NCBI RefSeq assembly: GCF_023094165.1
Contig: NZ_JALMDK010000006.1
Span: 248,001 to 312,000, forward strand
Origin: Crossiella sp. S99.2
Lineage (GTDB): Bacteria > Actinomycetota > Actinomycetes > Mycobacteriales > Pseudonocardiaceae
Reading direction: 5' to 3'
DNA length: 64,000 nucleotides
The number at the start of each line of letters is the position of its first letter. Position 1 is the stretch's first letter. The notes beneath the pieces are model-generated. The model did not search any database and had not been told where the DNA came from. It saw nothing but the letters and a program-made list of their open reading frames with translations. A program made the translations under genes and the position numbers. Shown piece by piece: positions 8,848-17,417 of the stretch.

Positions 8848-10482
8848 ATGACGGATCACCTGACTACGAACAGTCCTGAGTGGACTCACCGACTGTTCGA
8901 GCTTGTGAACGCGGCGAACCGGTCCGGCGCCGCGCTGGGGCTGGAGACGGTCCGGACGAACGGAGAGCTGCGCCTCACGATCACGCCGTTGAGCCCCGAA
9001 CTGACTCCGGCACAGCCGGTGACCGAACTGGTCCAAGGTCGGGGAATCCCGGCAGTGATCGACCAAACACCCAACGTTCGCTGGGTGGCCTACGACCTGC
9101 TGGCCACCAGCGCCCACCTGACCGAAGCCAAGATCGAACTTCGGGAAGGTCTGTGTCTGCACCTGGCGGAACAAGCTCTGGACGCCTTCGACGACGTTGC
9201 CCCGACCGATGCGGCGGCAAACGGGACATTCGCAGAGCGGTATGACCGTGTGCGCCAACGGATCAGCTCTGCCGAAGCCGTCTGTCCGATCGGCACACTC
9301 ATCGAGCTTGACTCCGCTGGTGCTTTGGTCGCCAGCGGGATCAACGTGCACGGGGTGCCGTGGGACGAAGCAACATACCGCCGGCTGATGACACGGATCA
9401 TGCTCAAACCGCAGGCGGATGACCTCTACCCGCGGCGGACGAAGTTGGATCGGCACATCAGCACGATGTTCGGTGGCGCCAGGTTCGACTGGTGGCGTGA
9501 GCTGTCGGATGCGTTCGACGGCGAAGGGATCGAGCTGACCAGTTCTCAGCGATCCGAGCTGGAGGTCATCGATCACCCGGTAGTTCCGTCGGTGCTTCGG
9601 TGGCGGGAGCTGGATACGTTGGCTACCCGACACGGCTACGAATGGGCGGAGCGGTGGGTACACGACGGCCGGTGGTGGCCGTTGTTCCATCCGGCCGGGA
9701 CTGTGTCCGGCCGCTGGTCCGGTGCAGGGGGCGCGTTACAGCTACCTCGGCTACTGCGGCCGTGTGTGGCAGTCCGGGCGGGGCGGATGCTCATTTCGGC
9801 GGATCTCTCACAGGTCGAACCGCGAATGTGGGCGCACCTGTCCGGCGATCCCGACCTGGTGGCGGCATGCACTCAAGGTGATCTTTACCAGGCCGCCGGC
9901 GACCAGCTGAGGATGGCACGGGCAGAGGCCAAGCAGGCGTTCCTGGCCGCACTCTACGACGACGGCGCGGCTCGCAGCCGCCCGGCCGCTGCGTTGCTGC
10001 GTGCACGGTTCCCTGCGGCTGTGCGCTACCTCGATCGCGCGACGGACCATGGCCGCCGTGGTGGCGTGGTCCGCACTGGCCTGGGCCGGACGAGTCCGCT
10101 ACGAGACGAACTGGTCCTGGAGGCGCTGAACACACCGCAGCGCCATCGCACGATGGAGCACCGCAAGGCACTGGCCCGGCGAGGCAGACAGAGCCGCAAC
10201 TTCGTCATCCAGGGTGCCGCCGCGGAGCTGGCGGCGGCGGTCCTGGCGGAGTTGAGACGGACGCTGCACTCCCGGGATGCGGACCTGGTCCTGTTCTGCC
10301 ATGACGAGTTCCTGGTCGAGGCAGCTCGCGAGGAGGTCCGGGAGATTGTGGAAGCGCTGCCCCACATTGTGCGCACCGCGGTCACCAAGGTACTCGGCGC
10401 GAGCCAAGTGTCCTGGCCACTGGCCGTGGGCCACGGGCGGAACTGGGCTGTGGCCAGCAAGCGTTCGGTCACTGAGTCCTGA
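8848..10482 (+). CDS. Family A DNA polymerase (Pol I-like)
   Basis: Protein of 544 residues. Polymerase motif A is clear (ISADLSQVEPRMWAHLSGD, about 315-333, with the catalytic Asp). Motif C is HDEFLVEA within LVLFCHDEFLVEA (about 486), with the second catalytic Asp. Motif B is divergent: RAEAKQAFLAALYDDGA keeps the Arg and Lys but the usual F-x-YG is altered. A typical 5' nuclease is absent and no clear 3'-5' exonuclease motif is seen in the N-terminal half. The start is ATG 8848, with AAAGGGG 12 nt upstream; ATG 8836 sits directly on that site and is less likely. It is probably the replicative or gap-filling polymerase of the element. Confidence 0.85.
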   Translation: MTDHLTTNSPEWTHRLFELVNAANRSGAALGLETVRTNGELRLTITPLSPELTPAQPVTELVQGRGIPAVIDQTPNVRWVAYDLLATSAHLTEAKIELREGLCLHLAEQALDAFDDVAPTDAAANGTFAERYDRVRQRISSAEAVCPIGTLIELDSAGALVASGINVHGVPWDEATYRRLMTRIMLKPQADDLYPRRTKLDRHISTMFGGARFDWWRELSDAFDGEGIELTSSQRSELEVIDHPVVPSVLRWRELDTLATRHGYEWAERWVHDGRWWPLFHPAGTVSGRWSGAGGALQLPRLLRPCVAVRAGRMLISADLSQVEPRMWAHLSGDPDLVAACTQGDLYQAAGDQLRMARAEAKQAFLAALYDDGAARSRPAAALLRARFPAAVRYLDRATDHGRRGGVVRTGLGRTSPLRDELVLEALNTPQRHRTMEHRKALARRGRQSRNFVIQGAAAELAAAVLAELRRTLHSRDADLVLFCHDEFLVEAAREEVREIVEALPHIVRTAVTKVLGASQVSWPLAVGHGRNWAVASKRSVTES

Positions 10483-10528
10483 CCTGGTTGGGGCCGGCCA
10501 TCGTGCCGGTCCCAACTCCCTCACCTGG

Positions 10529-11245
10529 TCACGGTGCCGGTTGGAGGAGTTGGCGAACATGACCGAGCAGCTCGTTCTCCAGTGCGGTGATTGTCCGGTG
10601 GTGGATACCGCAGGCGGCGACGCGCCGCCGTGGGTGCCCATGCAGATGGCACAGAAGGTAGGCGGCCAGTGCTCGTCGCCGACGCGGGTGCCCAGCATCA
10701 TCCGCGGAACCGGCGTTCACCAAGGCTGCGGTGACCTGGGTGTGTACTGAGCGTTCCTCGATCCCGACCAGATCCTCATCAGGATCGTGCGGGAGGTCGG
10801 CGTGCGGATCGAGGCACTGCTGACCGCCGGGCAACAGTGACCTGATCCGGTTGGCGTGCAACTGTTCTGTAGGGGCCAGGGCGGTGAACCCGTTCTCGCG
10901 CAGACGTTTGAGGGTCTGGATCGCGGTCCGCCCGACGCTGGTTCGCCACTGATTGACCGCCAGCTGACGCACCCGATGTACCAGGTGGACTTCCCACCGA
11001 CCGAGCGCCGGATCGTAGTTGGTCGCGGCTTCCAGGATCCAGATGGTGATTTGCTGGTCGAGGTCCTCTGCATCGCCGAGCAGGCCTTGTAAAGCGCGGA
11101 GCTGCTTGCGAATCGCATGCCGGGCAAGGGCCTGGCTGTCGTCGATGAGTCGCTGGAGTGCGGCGGCGGGCAGCTGGGACAGAGCACGGCAGCCGGTTGG
11201 TCCAAGCGGAGCGATCTCCCACCACGGTTGCTGCATGGTGCTCAT
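10529..11245 (-). CDS. Sigma-70-like protein encoded by the element
   Basis: Protein of 238 residues. The segment AEDLDQQITIWILEAATNYDP followed by ALGRWEVHLVHRVRQLAVNQWR matches the layout of sigma-70 region 2: an acidic DL-QE-type start, the F-DP-RG turn, and a basic helix ending in R. A C-terminal part (RRRALAAYLLCHLHGHPRRRVAACGIHHRTITALENELLGHVR) could be a region-4-like helix-turn-helix. Both matches are by pattern and are weak to moderate. Its ATG overlaps the TGA of the upstream gene. It sits under motif copy 5, so it would belong to the regulon it may control. It could also be a phage-type DNA-binding regulator. Confidence 0.6.
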   Translation of the reverse strand: MSTMQQPWWEIAPLGPTGCRALSQLPAAALQRLIDDSQALARHAIRKQLRALQGLLGDAEDLDQQITIWILEAATNYDPALGRWEVHLVHRVRQLAVNQWRTSVGRTAIQTLKRLRENGFTALAPTEQLHANRIRSLLPGGQQCLDPHADLPHDPDEDLVGIEERSVHTQVTAALVNAGSADDAGHPRRRRALAAYLLCHLHGHPRRRVAACGIHHRTITALENELLGHVRQLLQPAP

Positions 11246-11655
11246 CCGCAGTGCCGGTTCACTTCGGCGGTGTCGTGGTAGACCACTCGCAGGATCTGGG
11301 TACGTCCGACGGTAAGCAACCGAGCGTCGACCAACGTGCCACGATCTGGTGGGCCGACTACGAACACCGGTTCTAGGTCGTAGGTCGCCTCCACGAATCT
11401 GCTCGCGGCCCGCAAGACTTCCTCCATCTTCGGTCCTCCGCGTAGTGCCTCGCCGATGGTCCCGCAGGGCAGGGTGACCGTGATCAGCACGTCCAGGCCC
11501 ACGTGCAGGGTCAGGATGGCTTCGTCCAAGTCCATGTGCGCCACTGCGTCCTGGATGCGGGCGCTGGCGCGCACGACGCGCCAGGTCGGGACAGCGAACT
11601 GGAAGTCAATCGAGAAGGGATCCTCGGCGGTCGGCGCCAGACGAGTGGGGTTCAT
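11242..11655 (-). CDS. Uncharacterised protein, first gene of sigma-like operon
   Basis: Protein of 137 residues from ATG 11655 (MNPTRLAPTAEDPF), preceded by GGAGCTG. A longer frame to 11841 exists, but the motif copy and ribosome binding site place the start here. It alternates charged and hydrophobic strands (VAHMDLDEAILTLHVGLDVLITVTLPCGTIGEAL; ILRVVYHDTAEVNRHCG) and looks like a compact alpha/beta domain. Its stop overlaps the sigma-like ATG (ATGA). A small partner or regulator of the sigma-like protein is one possibility, on position only. Confidence 0.6.
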   Translation of the reverse strand: MNPTRLAPTAEDPFSIDFQFAVPTWRVVRASARIQDAVAHMDLDEAILTLHVGLDVLITVTLPCGTIGEALRGGPKMEEVLRAASRFVEATYDLEPVFVVGPPDRGTLVDARLLTVGRTQILRVVYHDTAEVNRHCG

Positions 11656-11694
11656 GGTGGTCAGCTCCTGTCCATACGGTGCGGGGCGACCGTG

Positions 11695-11704
11695 GAGGTA
11701 ACGC
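11695..11704 (-). promoter_or_regulatory. Element motif copy 5 (GCGTTACCTC), sigma-like operon
   Basis: Read on the minus strand, 39 nt before ATG 11655. A short inverted repeat (ACGGT-cgccccgc-ACCGT) follows it in the leader, and a TATGGA box lies within that leader. Confidence 0.73.
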
Positions 11705-11925
11705 GGCAAGGCCGCCTTGGCCGAGACGCCGCCGACCACACCTCTCGACCGCCGCTGGTCGGTGCGCTTCACCGGACAGGTGGCATGGCACCTGTCCCCC
11801 CGCACCTGATCATCACCACAGTCACCGCACACTGCGGCCACACCAAGGCCGACCTGACCGAGGTCGACCGCGACCGGTTGCAGGAAATCCCTGCGCCCCT
11901 GCGGCTGTCCCCGGCCATGGAGGGA

Positions 11926-11952
11926 GGGGAGCCGCGGTGGCCGCGGCTCCCC
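11926..11952. terminator. Hairpin terminator
   Basis: Perfect 12-bp stem GGGGAGCCGCGG with a 3-nt loop, 38 bp beyond the stop of the minus-strand gene ending at 11991. The 334-bp gap 11656-11990 that contains it otherwise holds motif copy 5 and a weak plus-strand ORF (ATG 11785, with a CGH motif) that runs into the neighbouring gene and is not called. Confidence 0.75.
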
Positions 11953-11990
11953 TCAAGGCTGTTCTCTGATGTGGTTCAGCTGTGGTTGGT

Positions 11991-13934
11991 TCAGTCGGCC
12001 AACTCCTTGGCGGTGGCCATCACGGTGACGATGTCTGGCCAGTCTTGGAATGTTCGCCAGACATGGTGGTGTGCCCCGCCGGGTTCCAGGTCGAGCCGCC
12101 AGTACTCAGGCAAGCGTGGGCTGGCCTGGTTCCGGAGGGCTCGGCCCAACTCGTGGTGGAGTTCGGTCAGCAGTTCCAACTCGGTGCACGGCGCGCCTTC
12201 GGGCGCCTGGTCGAGCAGGCGAGTTGTCTCGGCGCGAATGACTGCGATGCCCTGTGCGCGTGGTGTTGGTCCCTCCTGGTCGGTCATGGTGAGAGCGGGC
12301 CGGTGGGCGTAGAAATCGCTGATGTCCGCCGGTTTCCACTGTGCGGGATCGCGTGGCAGCCGGCTACTCAGTAGCCGTCCTCGCACCCAATCCAGACGGG
12401 TACGCATGTGGCGGTGCGTACGGTCCACCTGTGTGGCGGCCGGGTCTGCCGCCGCGTCCGCGAAGGCGTTAACCGCCGTGGCCAGAGCAGGCTCGGGGTC
12501 ACCAAGTTCCTCCAGCTCCCGCAGCAGTGCACGCATCGTCTCGAGGATCTGTGACGTGTTGGTGGATTCGGGTCGTTCGGGGAGCAGCGTGGTCGCCGTG
12601 ATCGCGTGGGCGGCCCCGGCGTGCGTGCGCTCGGCGTGGGCGAGCATGTCCTCCCAGGCGGTGAGTACATCCAGGTAGCGTCGGCCTTGCAATGCGGCGT
12701 ACTCCGACAATGTGCCACCAGCGGCGACATGGCTGATCAGCGCGGTGTAGTGCACCTGCCGCATCGGGGTGTAGCCGAGCAGATCGTGTATGTCGCCACG
12801 CACGATCTGGTACCACGCTCCCACCGCCGGGGTGTAGAGGACGGCGAACACGCATACCGGGTCGGCGAGATCACCCCAGGCCGGGTTGAGCCAACCGGAG
12901 GCGATCCGAATCAGCCCCGAGTGATCCGCACCGGGTAGGTCCCCGTATTCGGCGCCGGTGTTGACCTGGTTGCGGACGAGCTTTCGTAGTTGCGCAGGAC
13001 TCAGGTGCTGTTCCGGCCGCAGTCCCAGAGTCGCGGCGGTCCTCTGCCGCAGATCGCCAGACAGCAGCGACTGCTGCGCCCAGATACCAAATCGCGCGGC
13101 GGATTGCACCATGTCCGCCGGCCCTAGTTCCCGGGCGGGCCCGCTGATCCGCTGTGCAGCCGTCTCCGGGCCCTCTCCCGCTCGGAGCACTGAGTGCATC
13201 ACCGAAAGCTGCTCGGCGCTGAGAGTCTCGTAGTCACATGGTGATGCGACATGCTCGGTCAGCCGCGGTGTGGCCGGCCTGGCCACCCGCCGGACCTGGC
13301 GAAGGCCGCCAGGTCCGGTCGGATCGGCGTCCAGTTGATCCGGCGCGCGCAACTGCGATGTATGGCGTGTCCACTGTCTGAGTCGCTCGACGTCCGTGGT
13401 GAAGGCCGTGCGCCGATCCGGGCCTCGTCGGTACCCGGCAAGCAGGTTGGCCACCGCTTCGCGCTGAATGACCAGCGTGGCGAAGCAGACCGACACCTCC
13501 TCCGGCAGGCCGAGCCGAGAGCCTATGAAGGTATCCGTTTTGGTCGTGGCGGAACCGAGTCTGCCGTGCAGGACCAGGTGGGCTGCTGCGGCTGAGCCGA
13601 GGACCTCTTGCATGCACGGGTCGTGTCTGACCACAGTGTGCAGTTGATTGAGCACGGCCATCGTCGTGCTCATCTCGATGTGTAGTCGCCGGGCAGCCAG
13701 ATCCCTTCCCCGCAGGAGGTCATCGGCAGGTTCCTCGGCCAGCCGATGCTGGCGAATGGCTTCGTGGAGCGAGGTGGTGAGCTGATTCAGCTGCATCATG
13801 TCTTTCTCTAGGCAGCACAACAGCTCGCTCCGACGAACGCGGATCACGTTCGACACCCCGTCCAGGTGGACGGACAGCTCGTGAGCCTGTTCCACCGCGT
13901 TGCCAAACAGGTCCATTGTGGATGGTGTGGTCAT
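11991..13934 (-). CDS. Large uncharacterised protein of the element
   Basis: Protein of 647 residues from ATG 13934 (MTTPSTMDLFGNAVEQ). The first 200 residues are strongly helical (HLDGVSNVIRVRRSELLCCLEKDMMQLNQLTTSLHEAIRQHR pattern, cut here by position about 25-65) and may form a coiled coil. The rest is Ala/Arg/Leu-rich helical with no catalytic motif I can name. Its ATG overlaps the upstream TGA (ATGA), giving a two-gene operon under motif copy 6. A longer reading from 14426 runs over the real upstream gene and is rejected. A structural or DNA-organising role is possible but unsupported. Confidence 0.65.
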   Translation of the reverse strand: MTTPSTMDLFGNAVEQAHELSVHLDGVSNVIRVRRSELLCCLEKDMMQLNQLTTSLHEAIRQHRLAEEPADDLLRGRDLAARRLHIEMSTTMAVLNQLHTVVRHDPCMQEVLGSAAAAHLVLHGRLGSATTKTDTFIGSRLGLPEEVSVCFATLVIQREAVANLLAGYRRGPDRRTAFTTDVERLRQWTRHTSQLRAPDQLDADPTGPGGLRQVRRVARPATPRLTEHVASPCDYETLSAEQLSVMHSVLRAGEGPETAAQRISGPARELGPADMVQSAARFGIWAQQSLLSGDLRQRTAATLGLRPEQHLSPAQLRKLVRNQVNTGAEYGDLPGADHSGLIRIASGWLNPAWGDLADPVCVFAVLYTPAVGAWYQIVRGDIHDLLGYTPMRQVHYTALISHVAAGGTLSEYAALQGRRYLDVLTAWEDMLAHAERTHAGAAHAITATTLLPERPESTNTSQILETMRALLRELEELGDPEPALATAVNAFADAAADPAATQVDRTHRHMRTRLDWVRGRLLSSRLPRDPAQWKPADISDFYAHRPALTMTDQEGPTPRAQGIAVIRAETTRLLDQAPEGAPCTELELLTELHHELGRALRNQASPRLPEYWRLDLEPGGAHHHVWRTFQDWPDIVTVMATAKELAD

Positions 13935-14548
13935 GGCGTGTTCTCCGGCAGTGTGATCTGTTGTGGCATAGGAAGATGGGTTGCGGGACGCCCCCAGGCG
14001 ACACCGTCCGGGTGTGCCCAGGTTGCCAACATCTGCGCTGATGCGAGCCGATCGCGCAATCGGTCCAGCTCGCGGGATTGACGGATACCGGTATGCAGCA
14101 AGTCGCCGTGACGCGCCGACACCCAGGAGTGCATTCCGCCGGACTGGGCCCGGAAGTAGACGTCCATGACCGGTACCCGGCGTCGGTCGTTCGGATCCAA
14201 CTGTGCCTGCGGATGCTGGGCCAGCGCGGCCAGCGCGGTCTCTACGGTAATGCTGTCCTCGCGGGAGACGGGTTCGCCGGCGCGGAGGTGCGGTAGTCCC
14301 CACAGCAGCACGAAGGCATGCAGCCGACTGATCACCTGCTGGGTGGGTGGAAGTTCGCCGACCGGGACGGCCCAGTGGGCCTCGAAGTGGTAGGTGCCGT
14401 GCACCGGGTTGCAACCGATCCAGCACCAGCTCCCAGACGGGGTCTTGTCCAGCCAGAAGTGGCCGTGAGATCGGTTATCGGGCCGGGAATCGGCGCCGAT
14501 GATGATTCCTGGATGTGCCCAGGATGGAATGCCACGCACCATCACCAT
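13931..14548 (-). CDS. Uncharacterised protein (205 residues)
   Basis: Starts MVMVRGIPSWAHPG at ATG 14548 with a good ribosome binding site (GAGAGGAG). It is rich in Trp, His and Gly near the N-terminus (HGHFWLDKTPSGSWCWIGCNP), which suggests a compact beta-rich domain. No family is recognised. First gene of the operon with the 647-residue protein, 37 nt below motif copy 6, and divergent from the helicase gene. Confidence 0.65.
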   Translation of the reverse strand: MVMVRGIPSWAHPGIIIGADSRPDNRSHGHFWLDKTPSGSWCWIGCNPVHGTYHFEAHWAVPVGELPPTQQVISRLHAFVLLWGLPHLRAGEPVSREDSITVETALAALAQHPQAQLDPNDRRRVPVMDVYFRAQSGGMHSWVSARHGDLLHTGIRQSRELDRLRDRLASAQMLATWAHPDGVAWGRPATHLPMPQQITLPENTP

Positions 14549-14585
14549 GGCTCCTCTCTCATCAGGAGATATCGGGACGGCGGTG

Positions 14586-14595
14586 TAGGTAACGC
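14586..14595 (-). promoter_or_regulatory. Element motif copy 6 (GCGTTACCTA)
   Basis: Read on the minus strand, 37 nt before ATG 14548. It pairs divergently with copy 7, 37 bp away. A GATATC sequence follows about 14 nt after the GTTACC core. Confidence 0.74.
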
Positions 14596-14632
14596 ACTAC
14601 CGCCCCTTGTGGCTGCCAACAGGCCCCTGGCC

Positions 14633-14642
14633 GCGTTACCTC
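14633..14642 (+). promoter_or_regulatory. Element motif copy 7 (GCGTTACCTC), helicase
   Basis: Lies 61 nt before the helicase GTG. A 6-bp hairpin (GCGAGT-gctgag-ACTCGC, 14650-14667) is in the leader. Confidence 0.72.
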
Positions 14643-14703
14643 ATCGGGGGCGAGTGCTGAGACTCGCGAGTGTCCGGTTGCGCAGCGACCCTGGAGGTAG
14701 GAC

Positions 14704-16398
14704 GTGGACGATCCCAACGCACTTCACGACGAGACGACCCTGGTCGCCTGCTTGGTACGTGAGCCTGGCCTGGCCGCCGGTCGCACGGCCCCAGTGGCGT
14801 GCGCCGCTGAGGAGTTCACCGACGCCGAGCTCGGGCAGCTGTTCGATCGGCTGCGTGCCATTCGGGAGACACACCCACAGCTGACCGGTGTCGGCATCCG
14901 ATACAACCTGGAACCGGACCTGCATGCCGTGCTGGATCGGGCTCTGGCGTGGTGGGACCAGGAAGCCAACCAGACGCACCCGCGGTTGCCCGCGGTCGCC
15001 GATGAGGTGGAGATGGCGGCCTCGGCGGTCAACCGGCGTTGGCGGAAGCGCCAGATCGCCTCCGTCGCCGCCGAGGTGCAGCACCGCTATGCCTCTGGTG
15101 ACCATGACGGCGCCGGTGAGCTGGCCGCGGAACTGCGGGAGATGGTGCGCACCAGCGGAGAGGCGTGGGAGGAGGTCGATCCCTACGCCGAGCACACGGG
15201 GGACGCCCTGATCGCCGACCTGGCCCACCAGGCCACCGGTCGGGGTCTGGCAGTGCATCCGCGACTGGACGCCCTGCTGCATCACCGCACCGACTGGCTC
15301 GGTGAACTGGTGCTGTTGGGCGCCAAGACCAAGGTCGGCAAGACCAGGCTGGCCGGTTGGTGGGCAAGCCGGATCGCCGACTCCGCGGAGCGGACCTGCC
15401 CCGAGGCCCAGGTGATGTTCTTCTGCACGGAGCTGACCCGCGCGGAGCTGGTGGCGCTGGTGCAGGGCTACTGTCCGGACGGGCATCTGCTGTTCGATCC
15501 GACACCTGGTGGGCGTCCGCGGATGCTGTTGTTCGGTAAGGAGTTCTTCGCCCGTATCGGCGGTGATCCACAGGCGCGGTTGCGTGCGGTGAAGACCGAA
15601 CTGCGGCGCTTCGCCGCGGCCAACCTGCGGTGGGCGCAGCGCCATGACCTGGTGGCGGCCGACTGCTGGTTCGCCGGGATCATCATCGACTACCTGACCT
15701 CGATGCTGTCCTCTGGCAACGACTTCGCCACGTGCGAAGAGTTCGTCCGCGGCGTGGATACCTCGTTGCGGGTATTCGACCCCGGCTGGCTCGGCCTGGA
15801 CTCCGCACGATTCGCGGACCTGGCCGGACTGCACTGCACGGTCCTGGTGTGTGAACAGGTCAACGCCCGCCGGGAACCGCCAGCGCGAGTCACGGTAGAT
15901 CCGCGCACCGGCAAGACGCACCGGCCGCCGCTGGATCCGCCGTCCCCGACGGAGATCAACGGTGCCCGCTCGACCTTCGAGACGGCCACGGTGTACCTCA
16001 TGCTGGCGCGTGACCCAGACGGTCGGGTGCACCCGCCGGAACAGGCGGTTCTACGGGTCTCGGGCCGATCGGTGGCCAGTTGTGAAATCCCGCTGCGTTT
16101 CGGCGGAGGGGTCTTCGAGGTGCTCGGTGACGCACCGTCGTCGGCACGTCAGTCAGAGTCGGCACGTCAGTCAGACGAGCGCCGCCCGGTGCCGAAACCG
16201 ACGGTGGCCGCCGAGCCGGAGCCAACGTTGCACGAGCGGGTGTGGGCAATACCTGCCTACGTACTGGCACCGCCGGCGAACACTGGGCCGGATGGCTCCC
16301 TGGTACCCAGCCAGGACCGGTACGTACCAGCGGATCCCACACAGAAGGGATGGTCTCCACCCGGATGTCCGCCCTCGGGGCAGACGTCACTGCTGTGA
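14704..16398 (+). CDS. DnaB-like replicative helicase (RecA-fold ATPase)
   Basis: Protein of 564 residues from GTG 14704, preceded by CTGGAGG. The N-terminal region (ALHDETTLVACLVREPGL...EEFTDAELGQLFDRLRAI) resembles the DnaB N-terminal domain. A Walker A motif follows (LLGAKTKVGKTRLAGWW, about 203-219) with a Walker B-like IIIDYLTSM (about 328). A late loop ARSTFETATVYLMLARD fits the RecA/DnaB core. The C-terminal tail is low complexity and contains a tandem 18-bp repeat at 16141-16176 encoding SARQSE/SARQSD. With the primase and polymerase it completes a replication set. Loader or helicase activity is inferred from the fold. Confidence 0.8.
   Translation: MDDPNALHDETTLVACLVREPGLAAGRTAPVACAAEEFTDAELGQLFDRLRAIRETHPQLTGVGIRYNLEPDLHAVLDRALAWWDQEANQTHPRLPAVADEVEMAASAVNRRWRKRQIASVAAEVQHRYASGDHDGAGELAAELREMVRTSGEAWEEVDPYAEHTGDALIADLAHQATGRGLAVHPRLDALLHHRTDWLGELVLLGAKTKVGKTRLAGWWASRIADSAERTCPEAQVMFFCTELTRAELVALVQGYCPDGHLLFDPTPGGRPRMLLFGKEFFARIGGDPQARLRAVKTELRRFAAANLRWAQRHDLVAADCWFAGIIIDYLTSMLSSGNDFATCEEFVRGVDTSLRVFDPGWLGLDSARFADLAGLHCTVLVCEQVNARREPPARVTVDPRTGKTHRPPLDPPSPTEINGARSTFETATVYLMLARDPDGRVHPPEQAVLRVSGRSVASCEIPLRFGGGVFEVLGDAPSSARQSESARQSDERRPVPKPTVAAEPEPTLHERVWAIPAYVLAPPANTGPDGSLVPSQDRYVPADPTQKGWSPPGCPPSGQTSLL
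16141..16176 (+). repeat. Tandem 18-bp repeat inside helicase gene
   Basis: Two copies of tcggcacgtcagtcagag/c, differing only at the last base, encode SARQSE and SARQSD in the disordered tail. It is in frame, so it adds residues without breaking the gene. Confidence 0.85.
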
Positions 16399-16478
16399 CC
16401 AGCCCTTCCCTGGGCTCGCCACCCGCCGCCAATGGCAGGCAGGTGGCGAGCCCCTCCCACCTGGCTACGCTGGCGACC

Positions 16479-16970
16479 ATGTTCGATGACCGCCACCCCG
16501 CACCCGCGGCGGGGGACTACCCGGTGCACGAGGCGCTGGTCACGATCCTGGTTCACCACCTGGCGACCGGCTTCGACCTGACCGCCGCCGAGATCGAACG
16601 GATCGAGATCCAGCTCATTGCGCTGGTCGCTCACCTGCGCGGCACCGAACGCCGACCGCTCCCCGCCTCGGTCGTCGAGGAAGCCCGCTCTCGGCGCAGC
16701 CAGCGTGCCCTGGACGACCTGCACGCCCGTGGCCGGACACAGAGCACGCCTGGCACCATCGCCGCCACCCGGTCGGACTGGACCGACCAGATTAGCCGCC
16801 TTATCAGCCTCACCTACGCCTTGCCCGACGGCAGAGCGGCAGCCCTGGCGGCAAGGGTCGACGCAGCGTTGTCCGAACTTGGCTTGTGCACGGATGGCCA
16901 CGGCCGGGCGGCGCACCACCAGTCCGACCAGATGACCGCGCCCTCGCTGTGGGGTTCTTCCTCGGGCTGA
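16479..16970 (+). CDS. Uncharacterised helical protein after helicase gene
   Basis: Protein of 163 residues from ATG 16479 (MFDDRHPAPAAG), mostly helical and Arg/Leu-rich (LTAAEIERIEIQLIALVAHLR; WTDQISRLISLTYALPDGRAAALAARV). Codon use is normal for the element. Upstream in-frame starts (ATG 16350 and 16242) overlap the helicase gene; ATG 16350 directly abuts a GAAGGG, so the start is uncertain. Likely in the helicase operon. No family recognised; a small helicase partner is possible by position. Confidence 0.5.
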   Translation: MFDDRHPAPAAGDYPVHEALVTILVHHLATGFDLTAAEIERIEIQLIALVAHLRGTERRPLPASVVEEARSRRSQRALDDLHARGRTQSTPGTIAATRSDWTDQISRLISLTYALPDGRAAALAARVDAALSELGLCTDGHGRAAHHQSDQMTAPSLWGSSSG

Positions 16971-17417
16971 CCCTGGTTGCGCGTCTCCACACCGTGCGAC
17001 AGCAGTCTTGCCGACGTAGAAACGTCACCCGGAACTACTGCTTGCAGTTCGGCACGTCTGCTCGACCGGAGAGCCAGTCCTGGTTCTGTGCGTTACCTCA
17101 GCGCACATGAGAGCGATGGCCGGACTCCACGATGGGGAAAGCTGGGCAGCCGAGGGCGAGGGGCCTTGTCGGACAGTCATGCGGAACACCTCGGTCCGAC
17201 AGCGGGATCCGGCGACTGCGGCACCCTACAAGTCGGTCTACGAGCAGACCGACAAGGCCCCCGAGCGGGCCAACACACTGAGGGAGGGGCGACTCTCGTC
17301 CCTTTCGGACGGACGGATCCACGTACTGCTTGCCTCTCCCTGCACGACCACGAGCCTGTCGGCGTCGGAGAGCTTCTCGATGGCCTTGGGTTCGCCACGC
17401 TTCTTCATGCGGGCGTG
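16971..17417. other. 447-bp gap with motif copy 8 and decayed coding
   Basis: Holds motif copy 8 (17090-17099) but no convincing intact gene. A plus-strand frame from ATG 17107 (103 codons) and minus-strand frames at 17098-17516 all have mixed composition. On the minus strand a plausible segment (MKKRGEPKAIEKLSDADRL) from about 17409 continues only with a frameshift. This may be a dead gene. Confidence 0.4.
17090..17099 (+). promoter_or_regulatory. Element motif copy 8 (GCGTTACCTC)
   Basis: Orientation points right. No start codon with a sensible protein lies at the usual distance. The next credible gene starts at 17418, 318 nt away, so this copy may have lost its gene. Confidence 0.6.

Noticed and set aside
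11785..12312. Plus-strand ORF starting MAPVPPHLIITTVTAHCGH
   Set aside because: The first 40 residues look protein-like, but the frame runs through a hairpin terminator and deep into the gene on the other strand.
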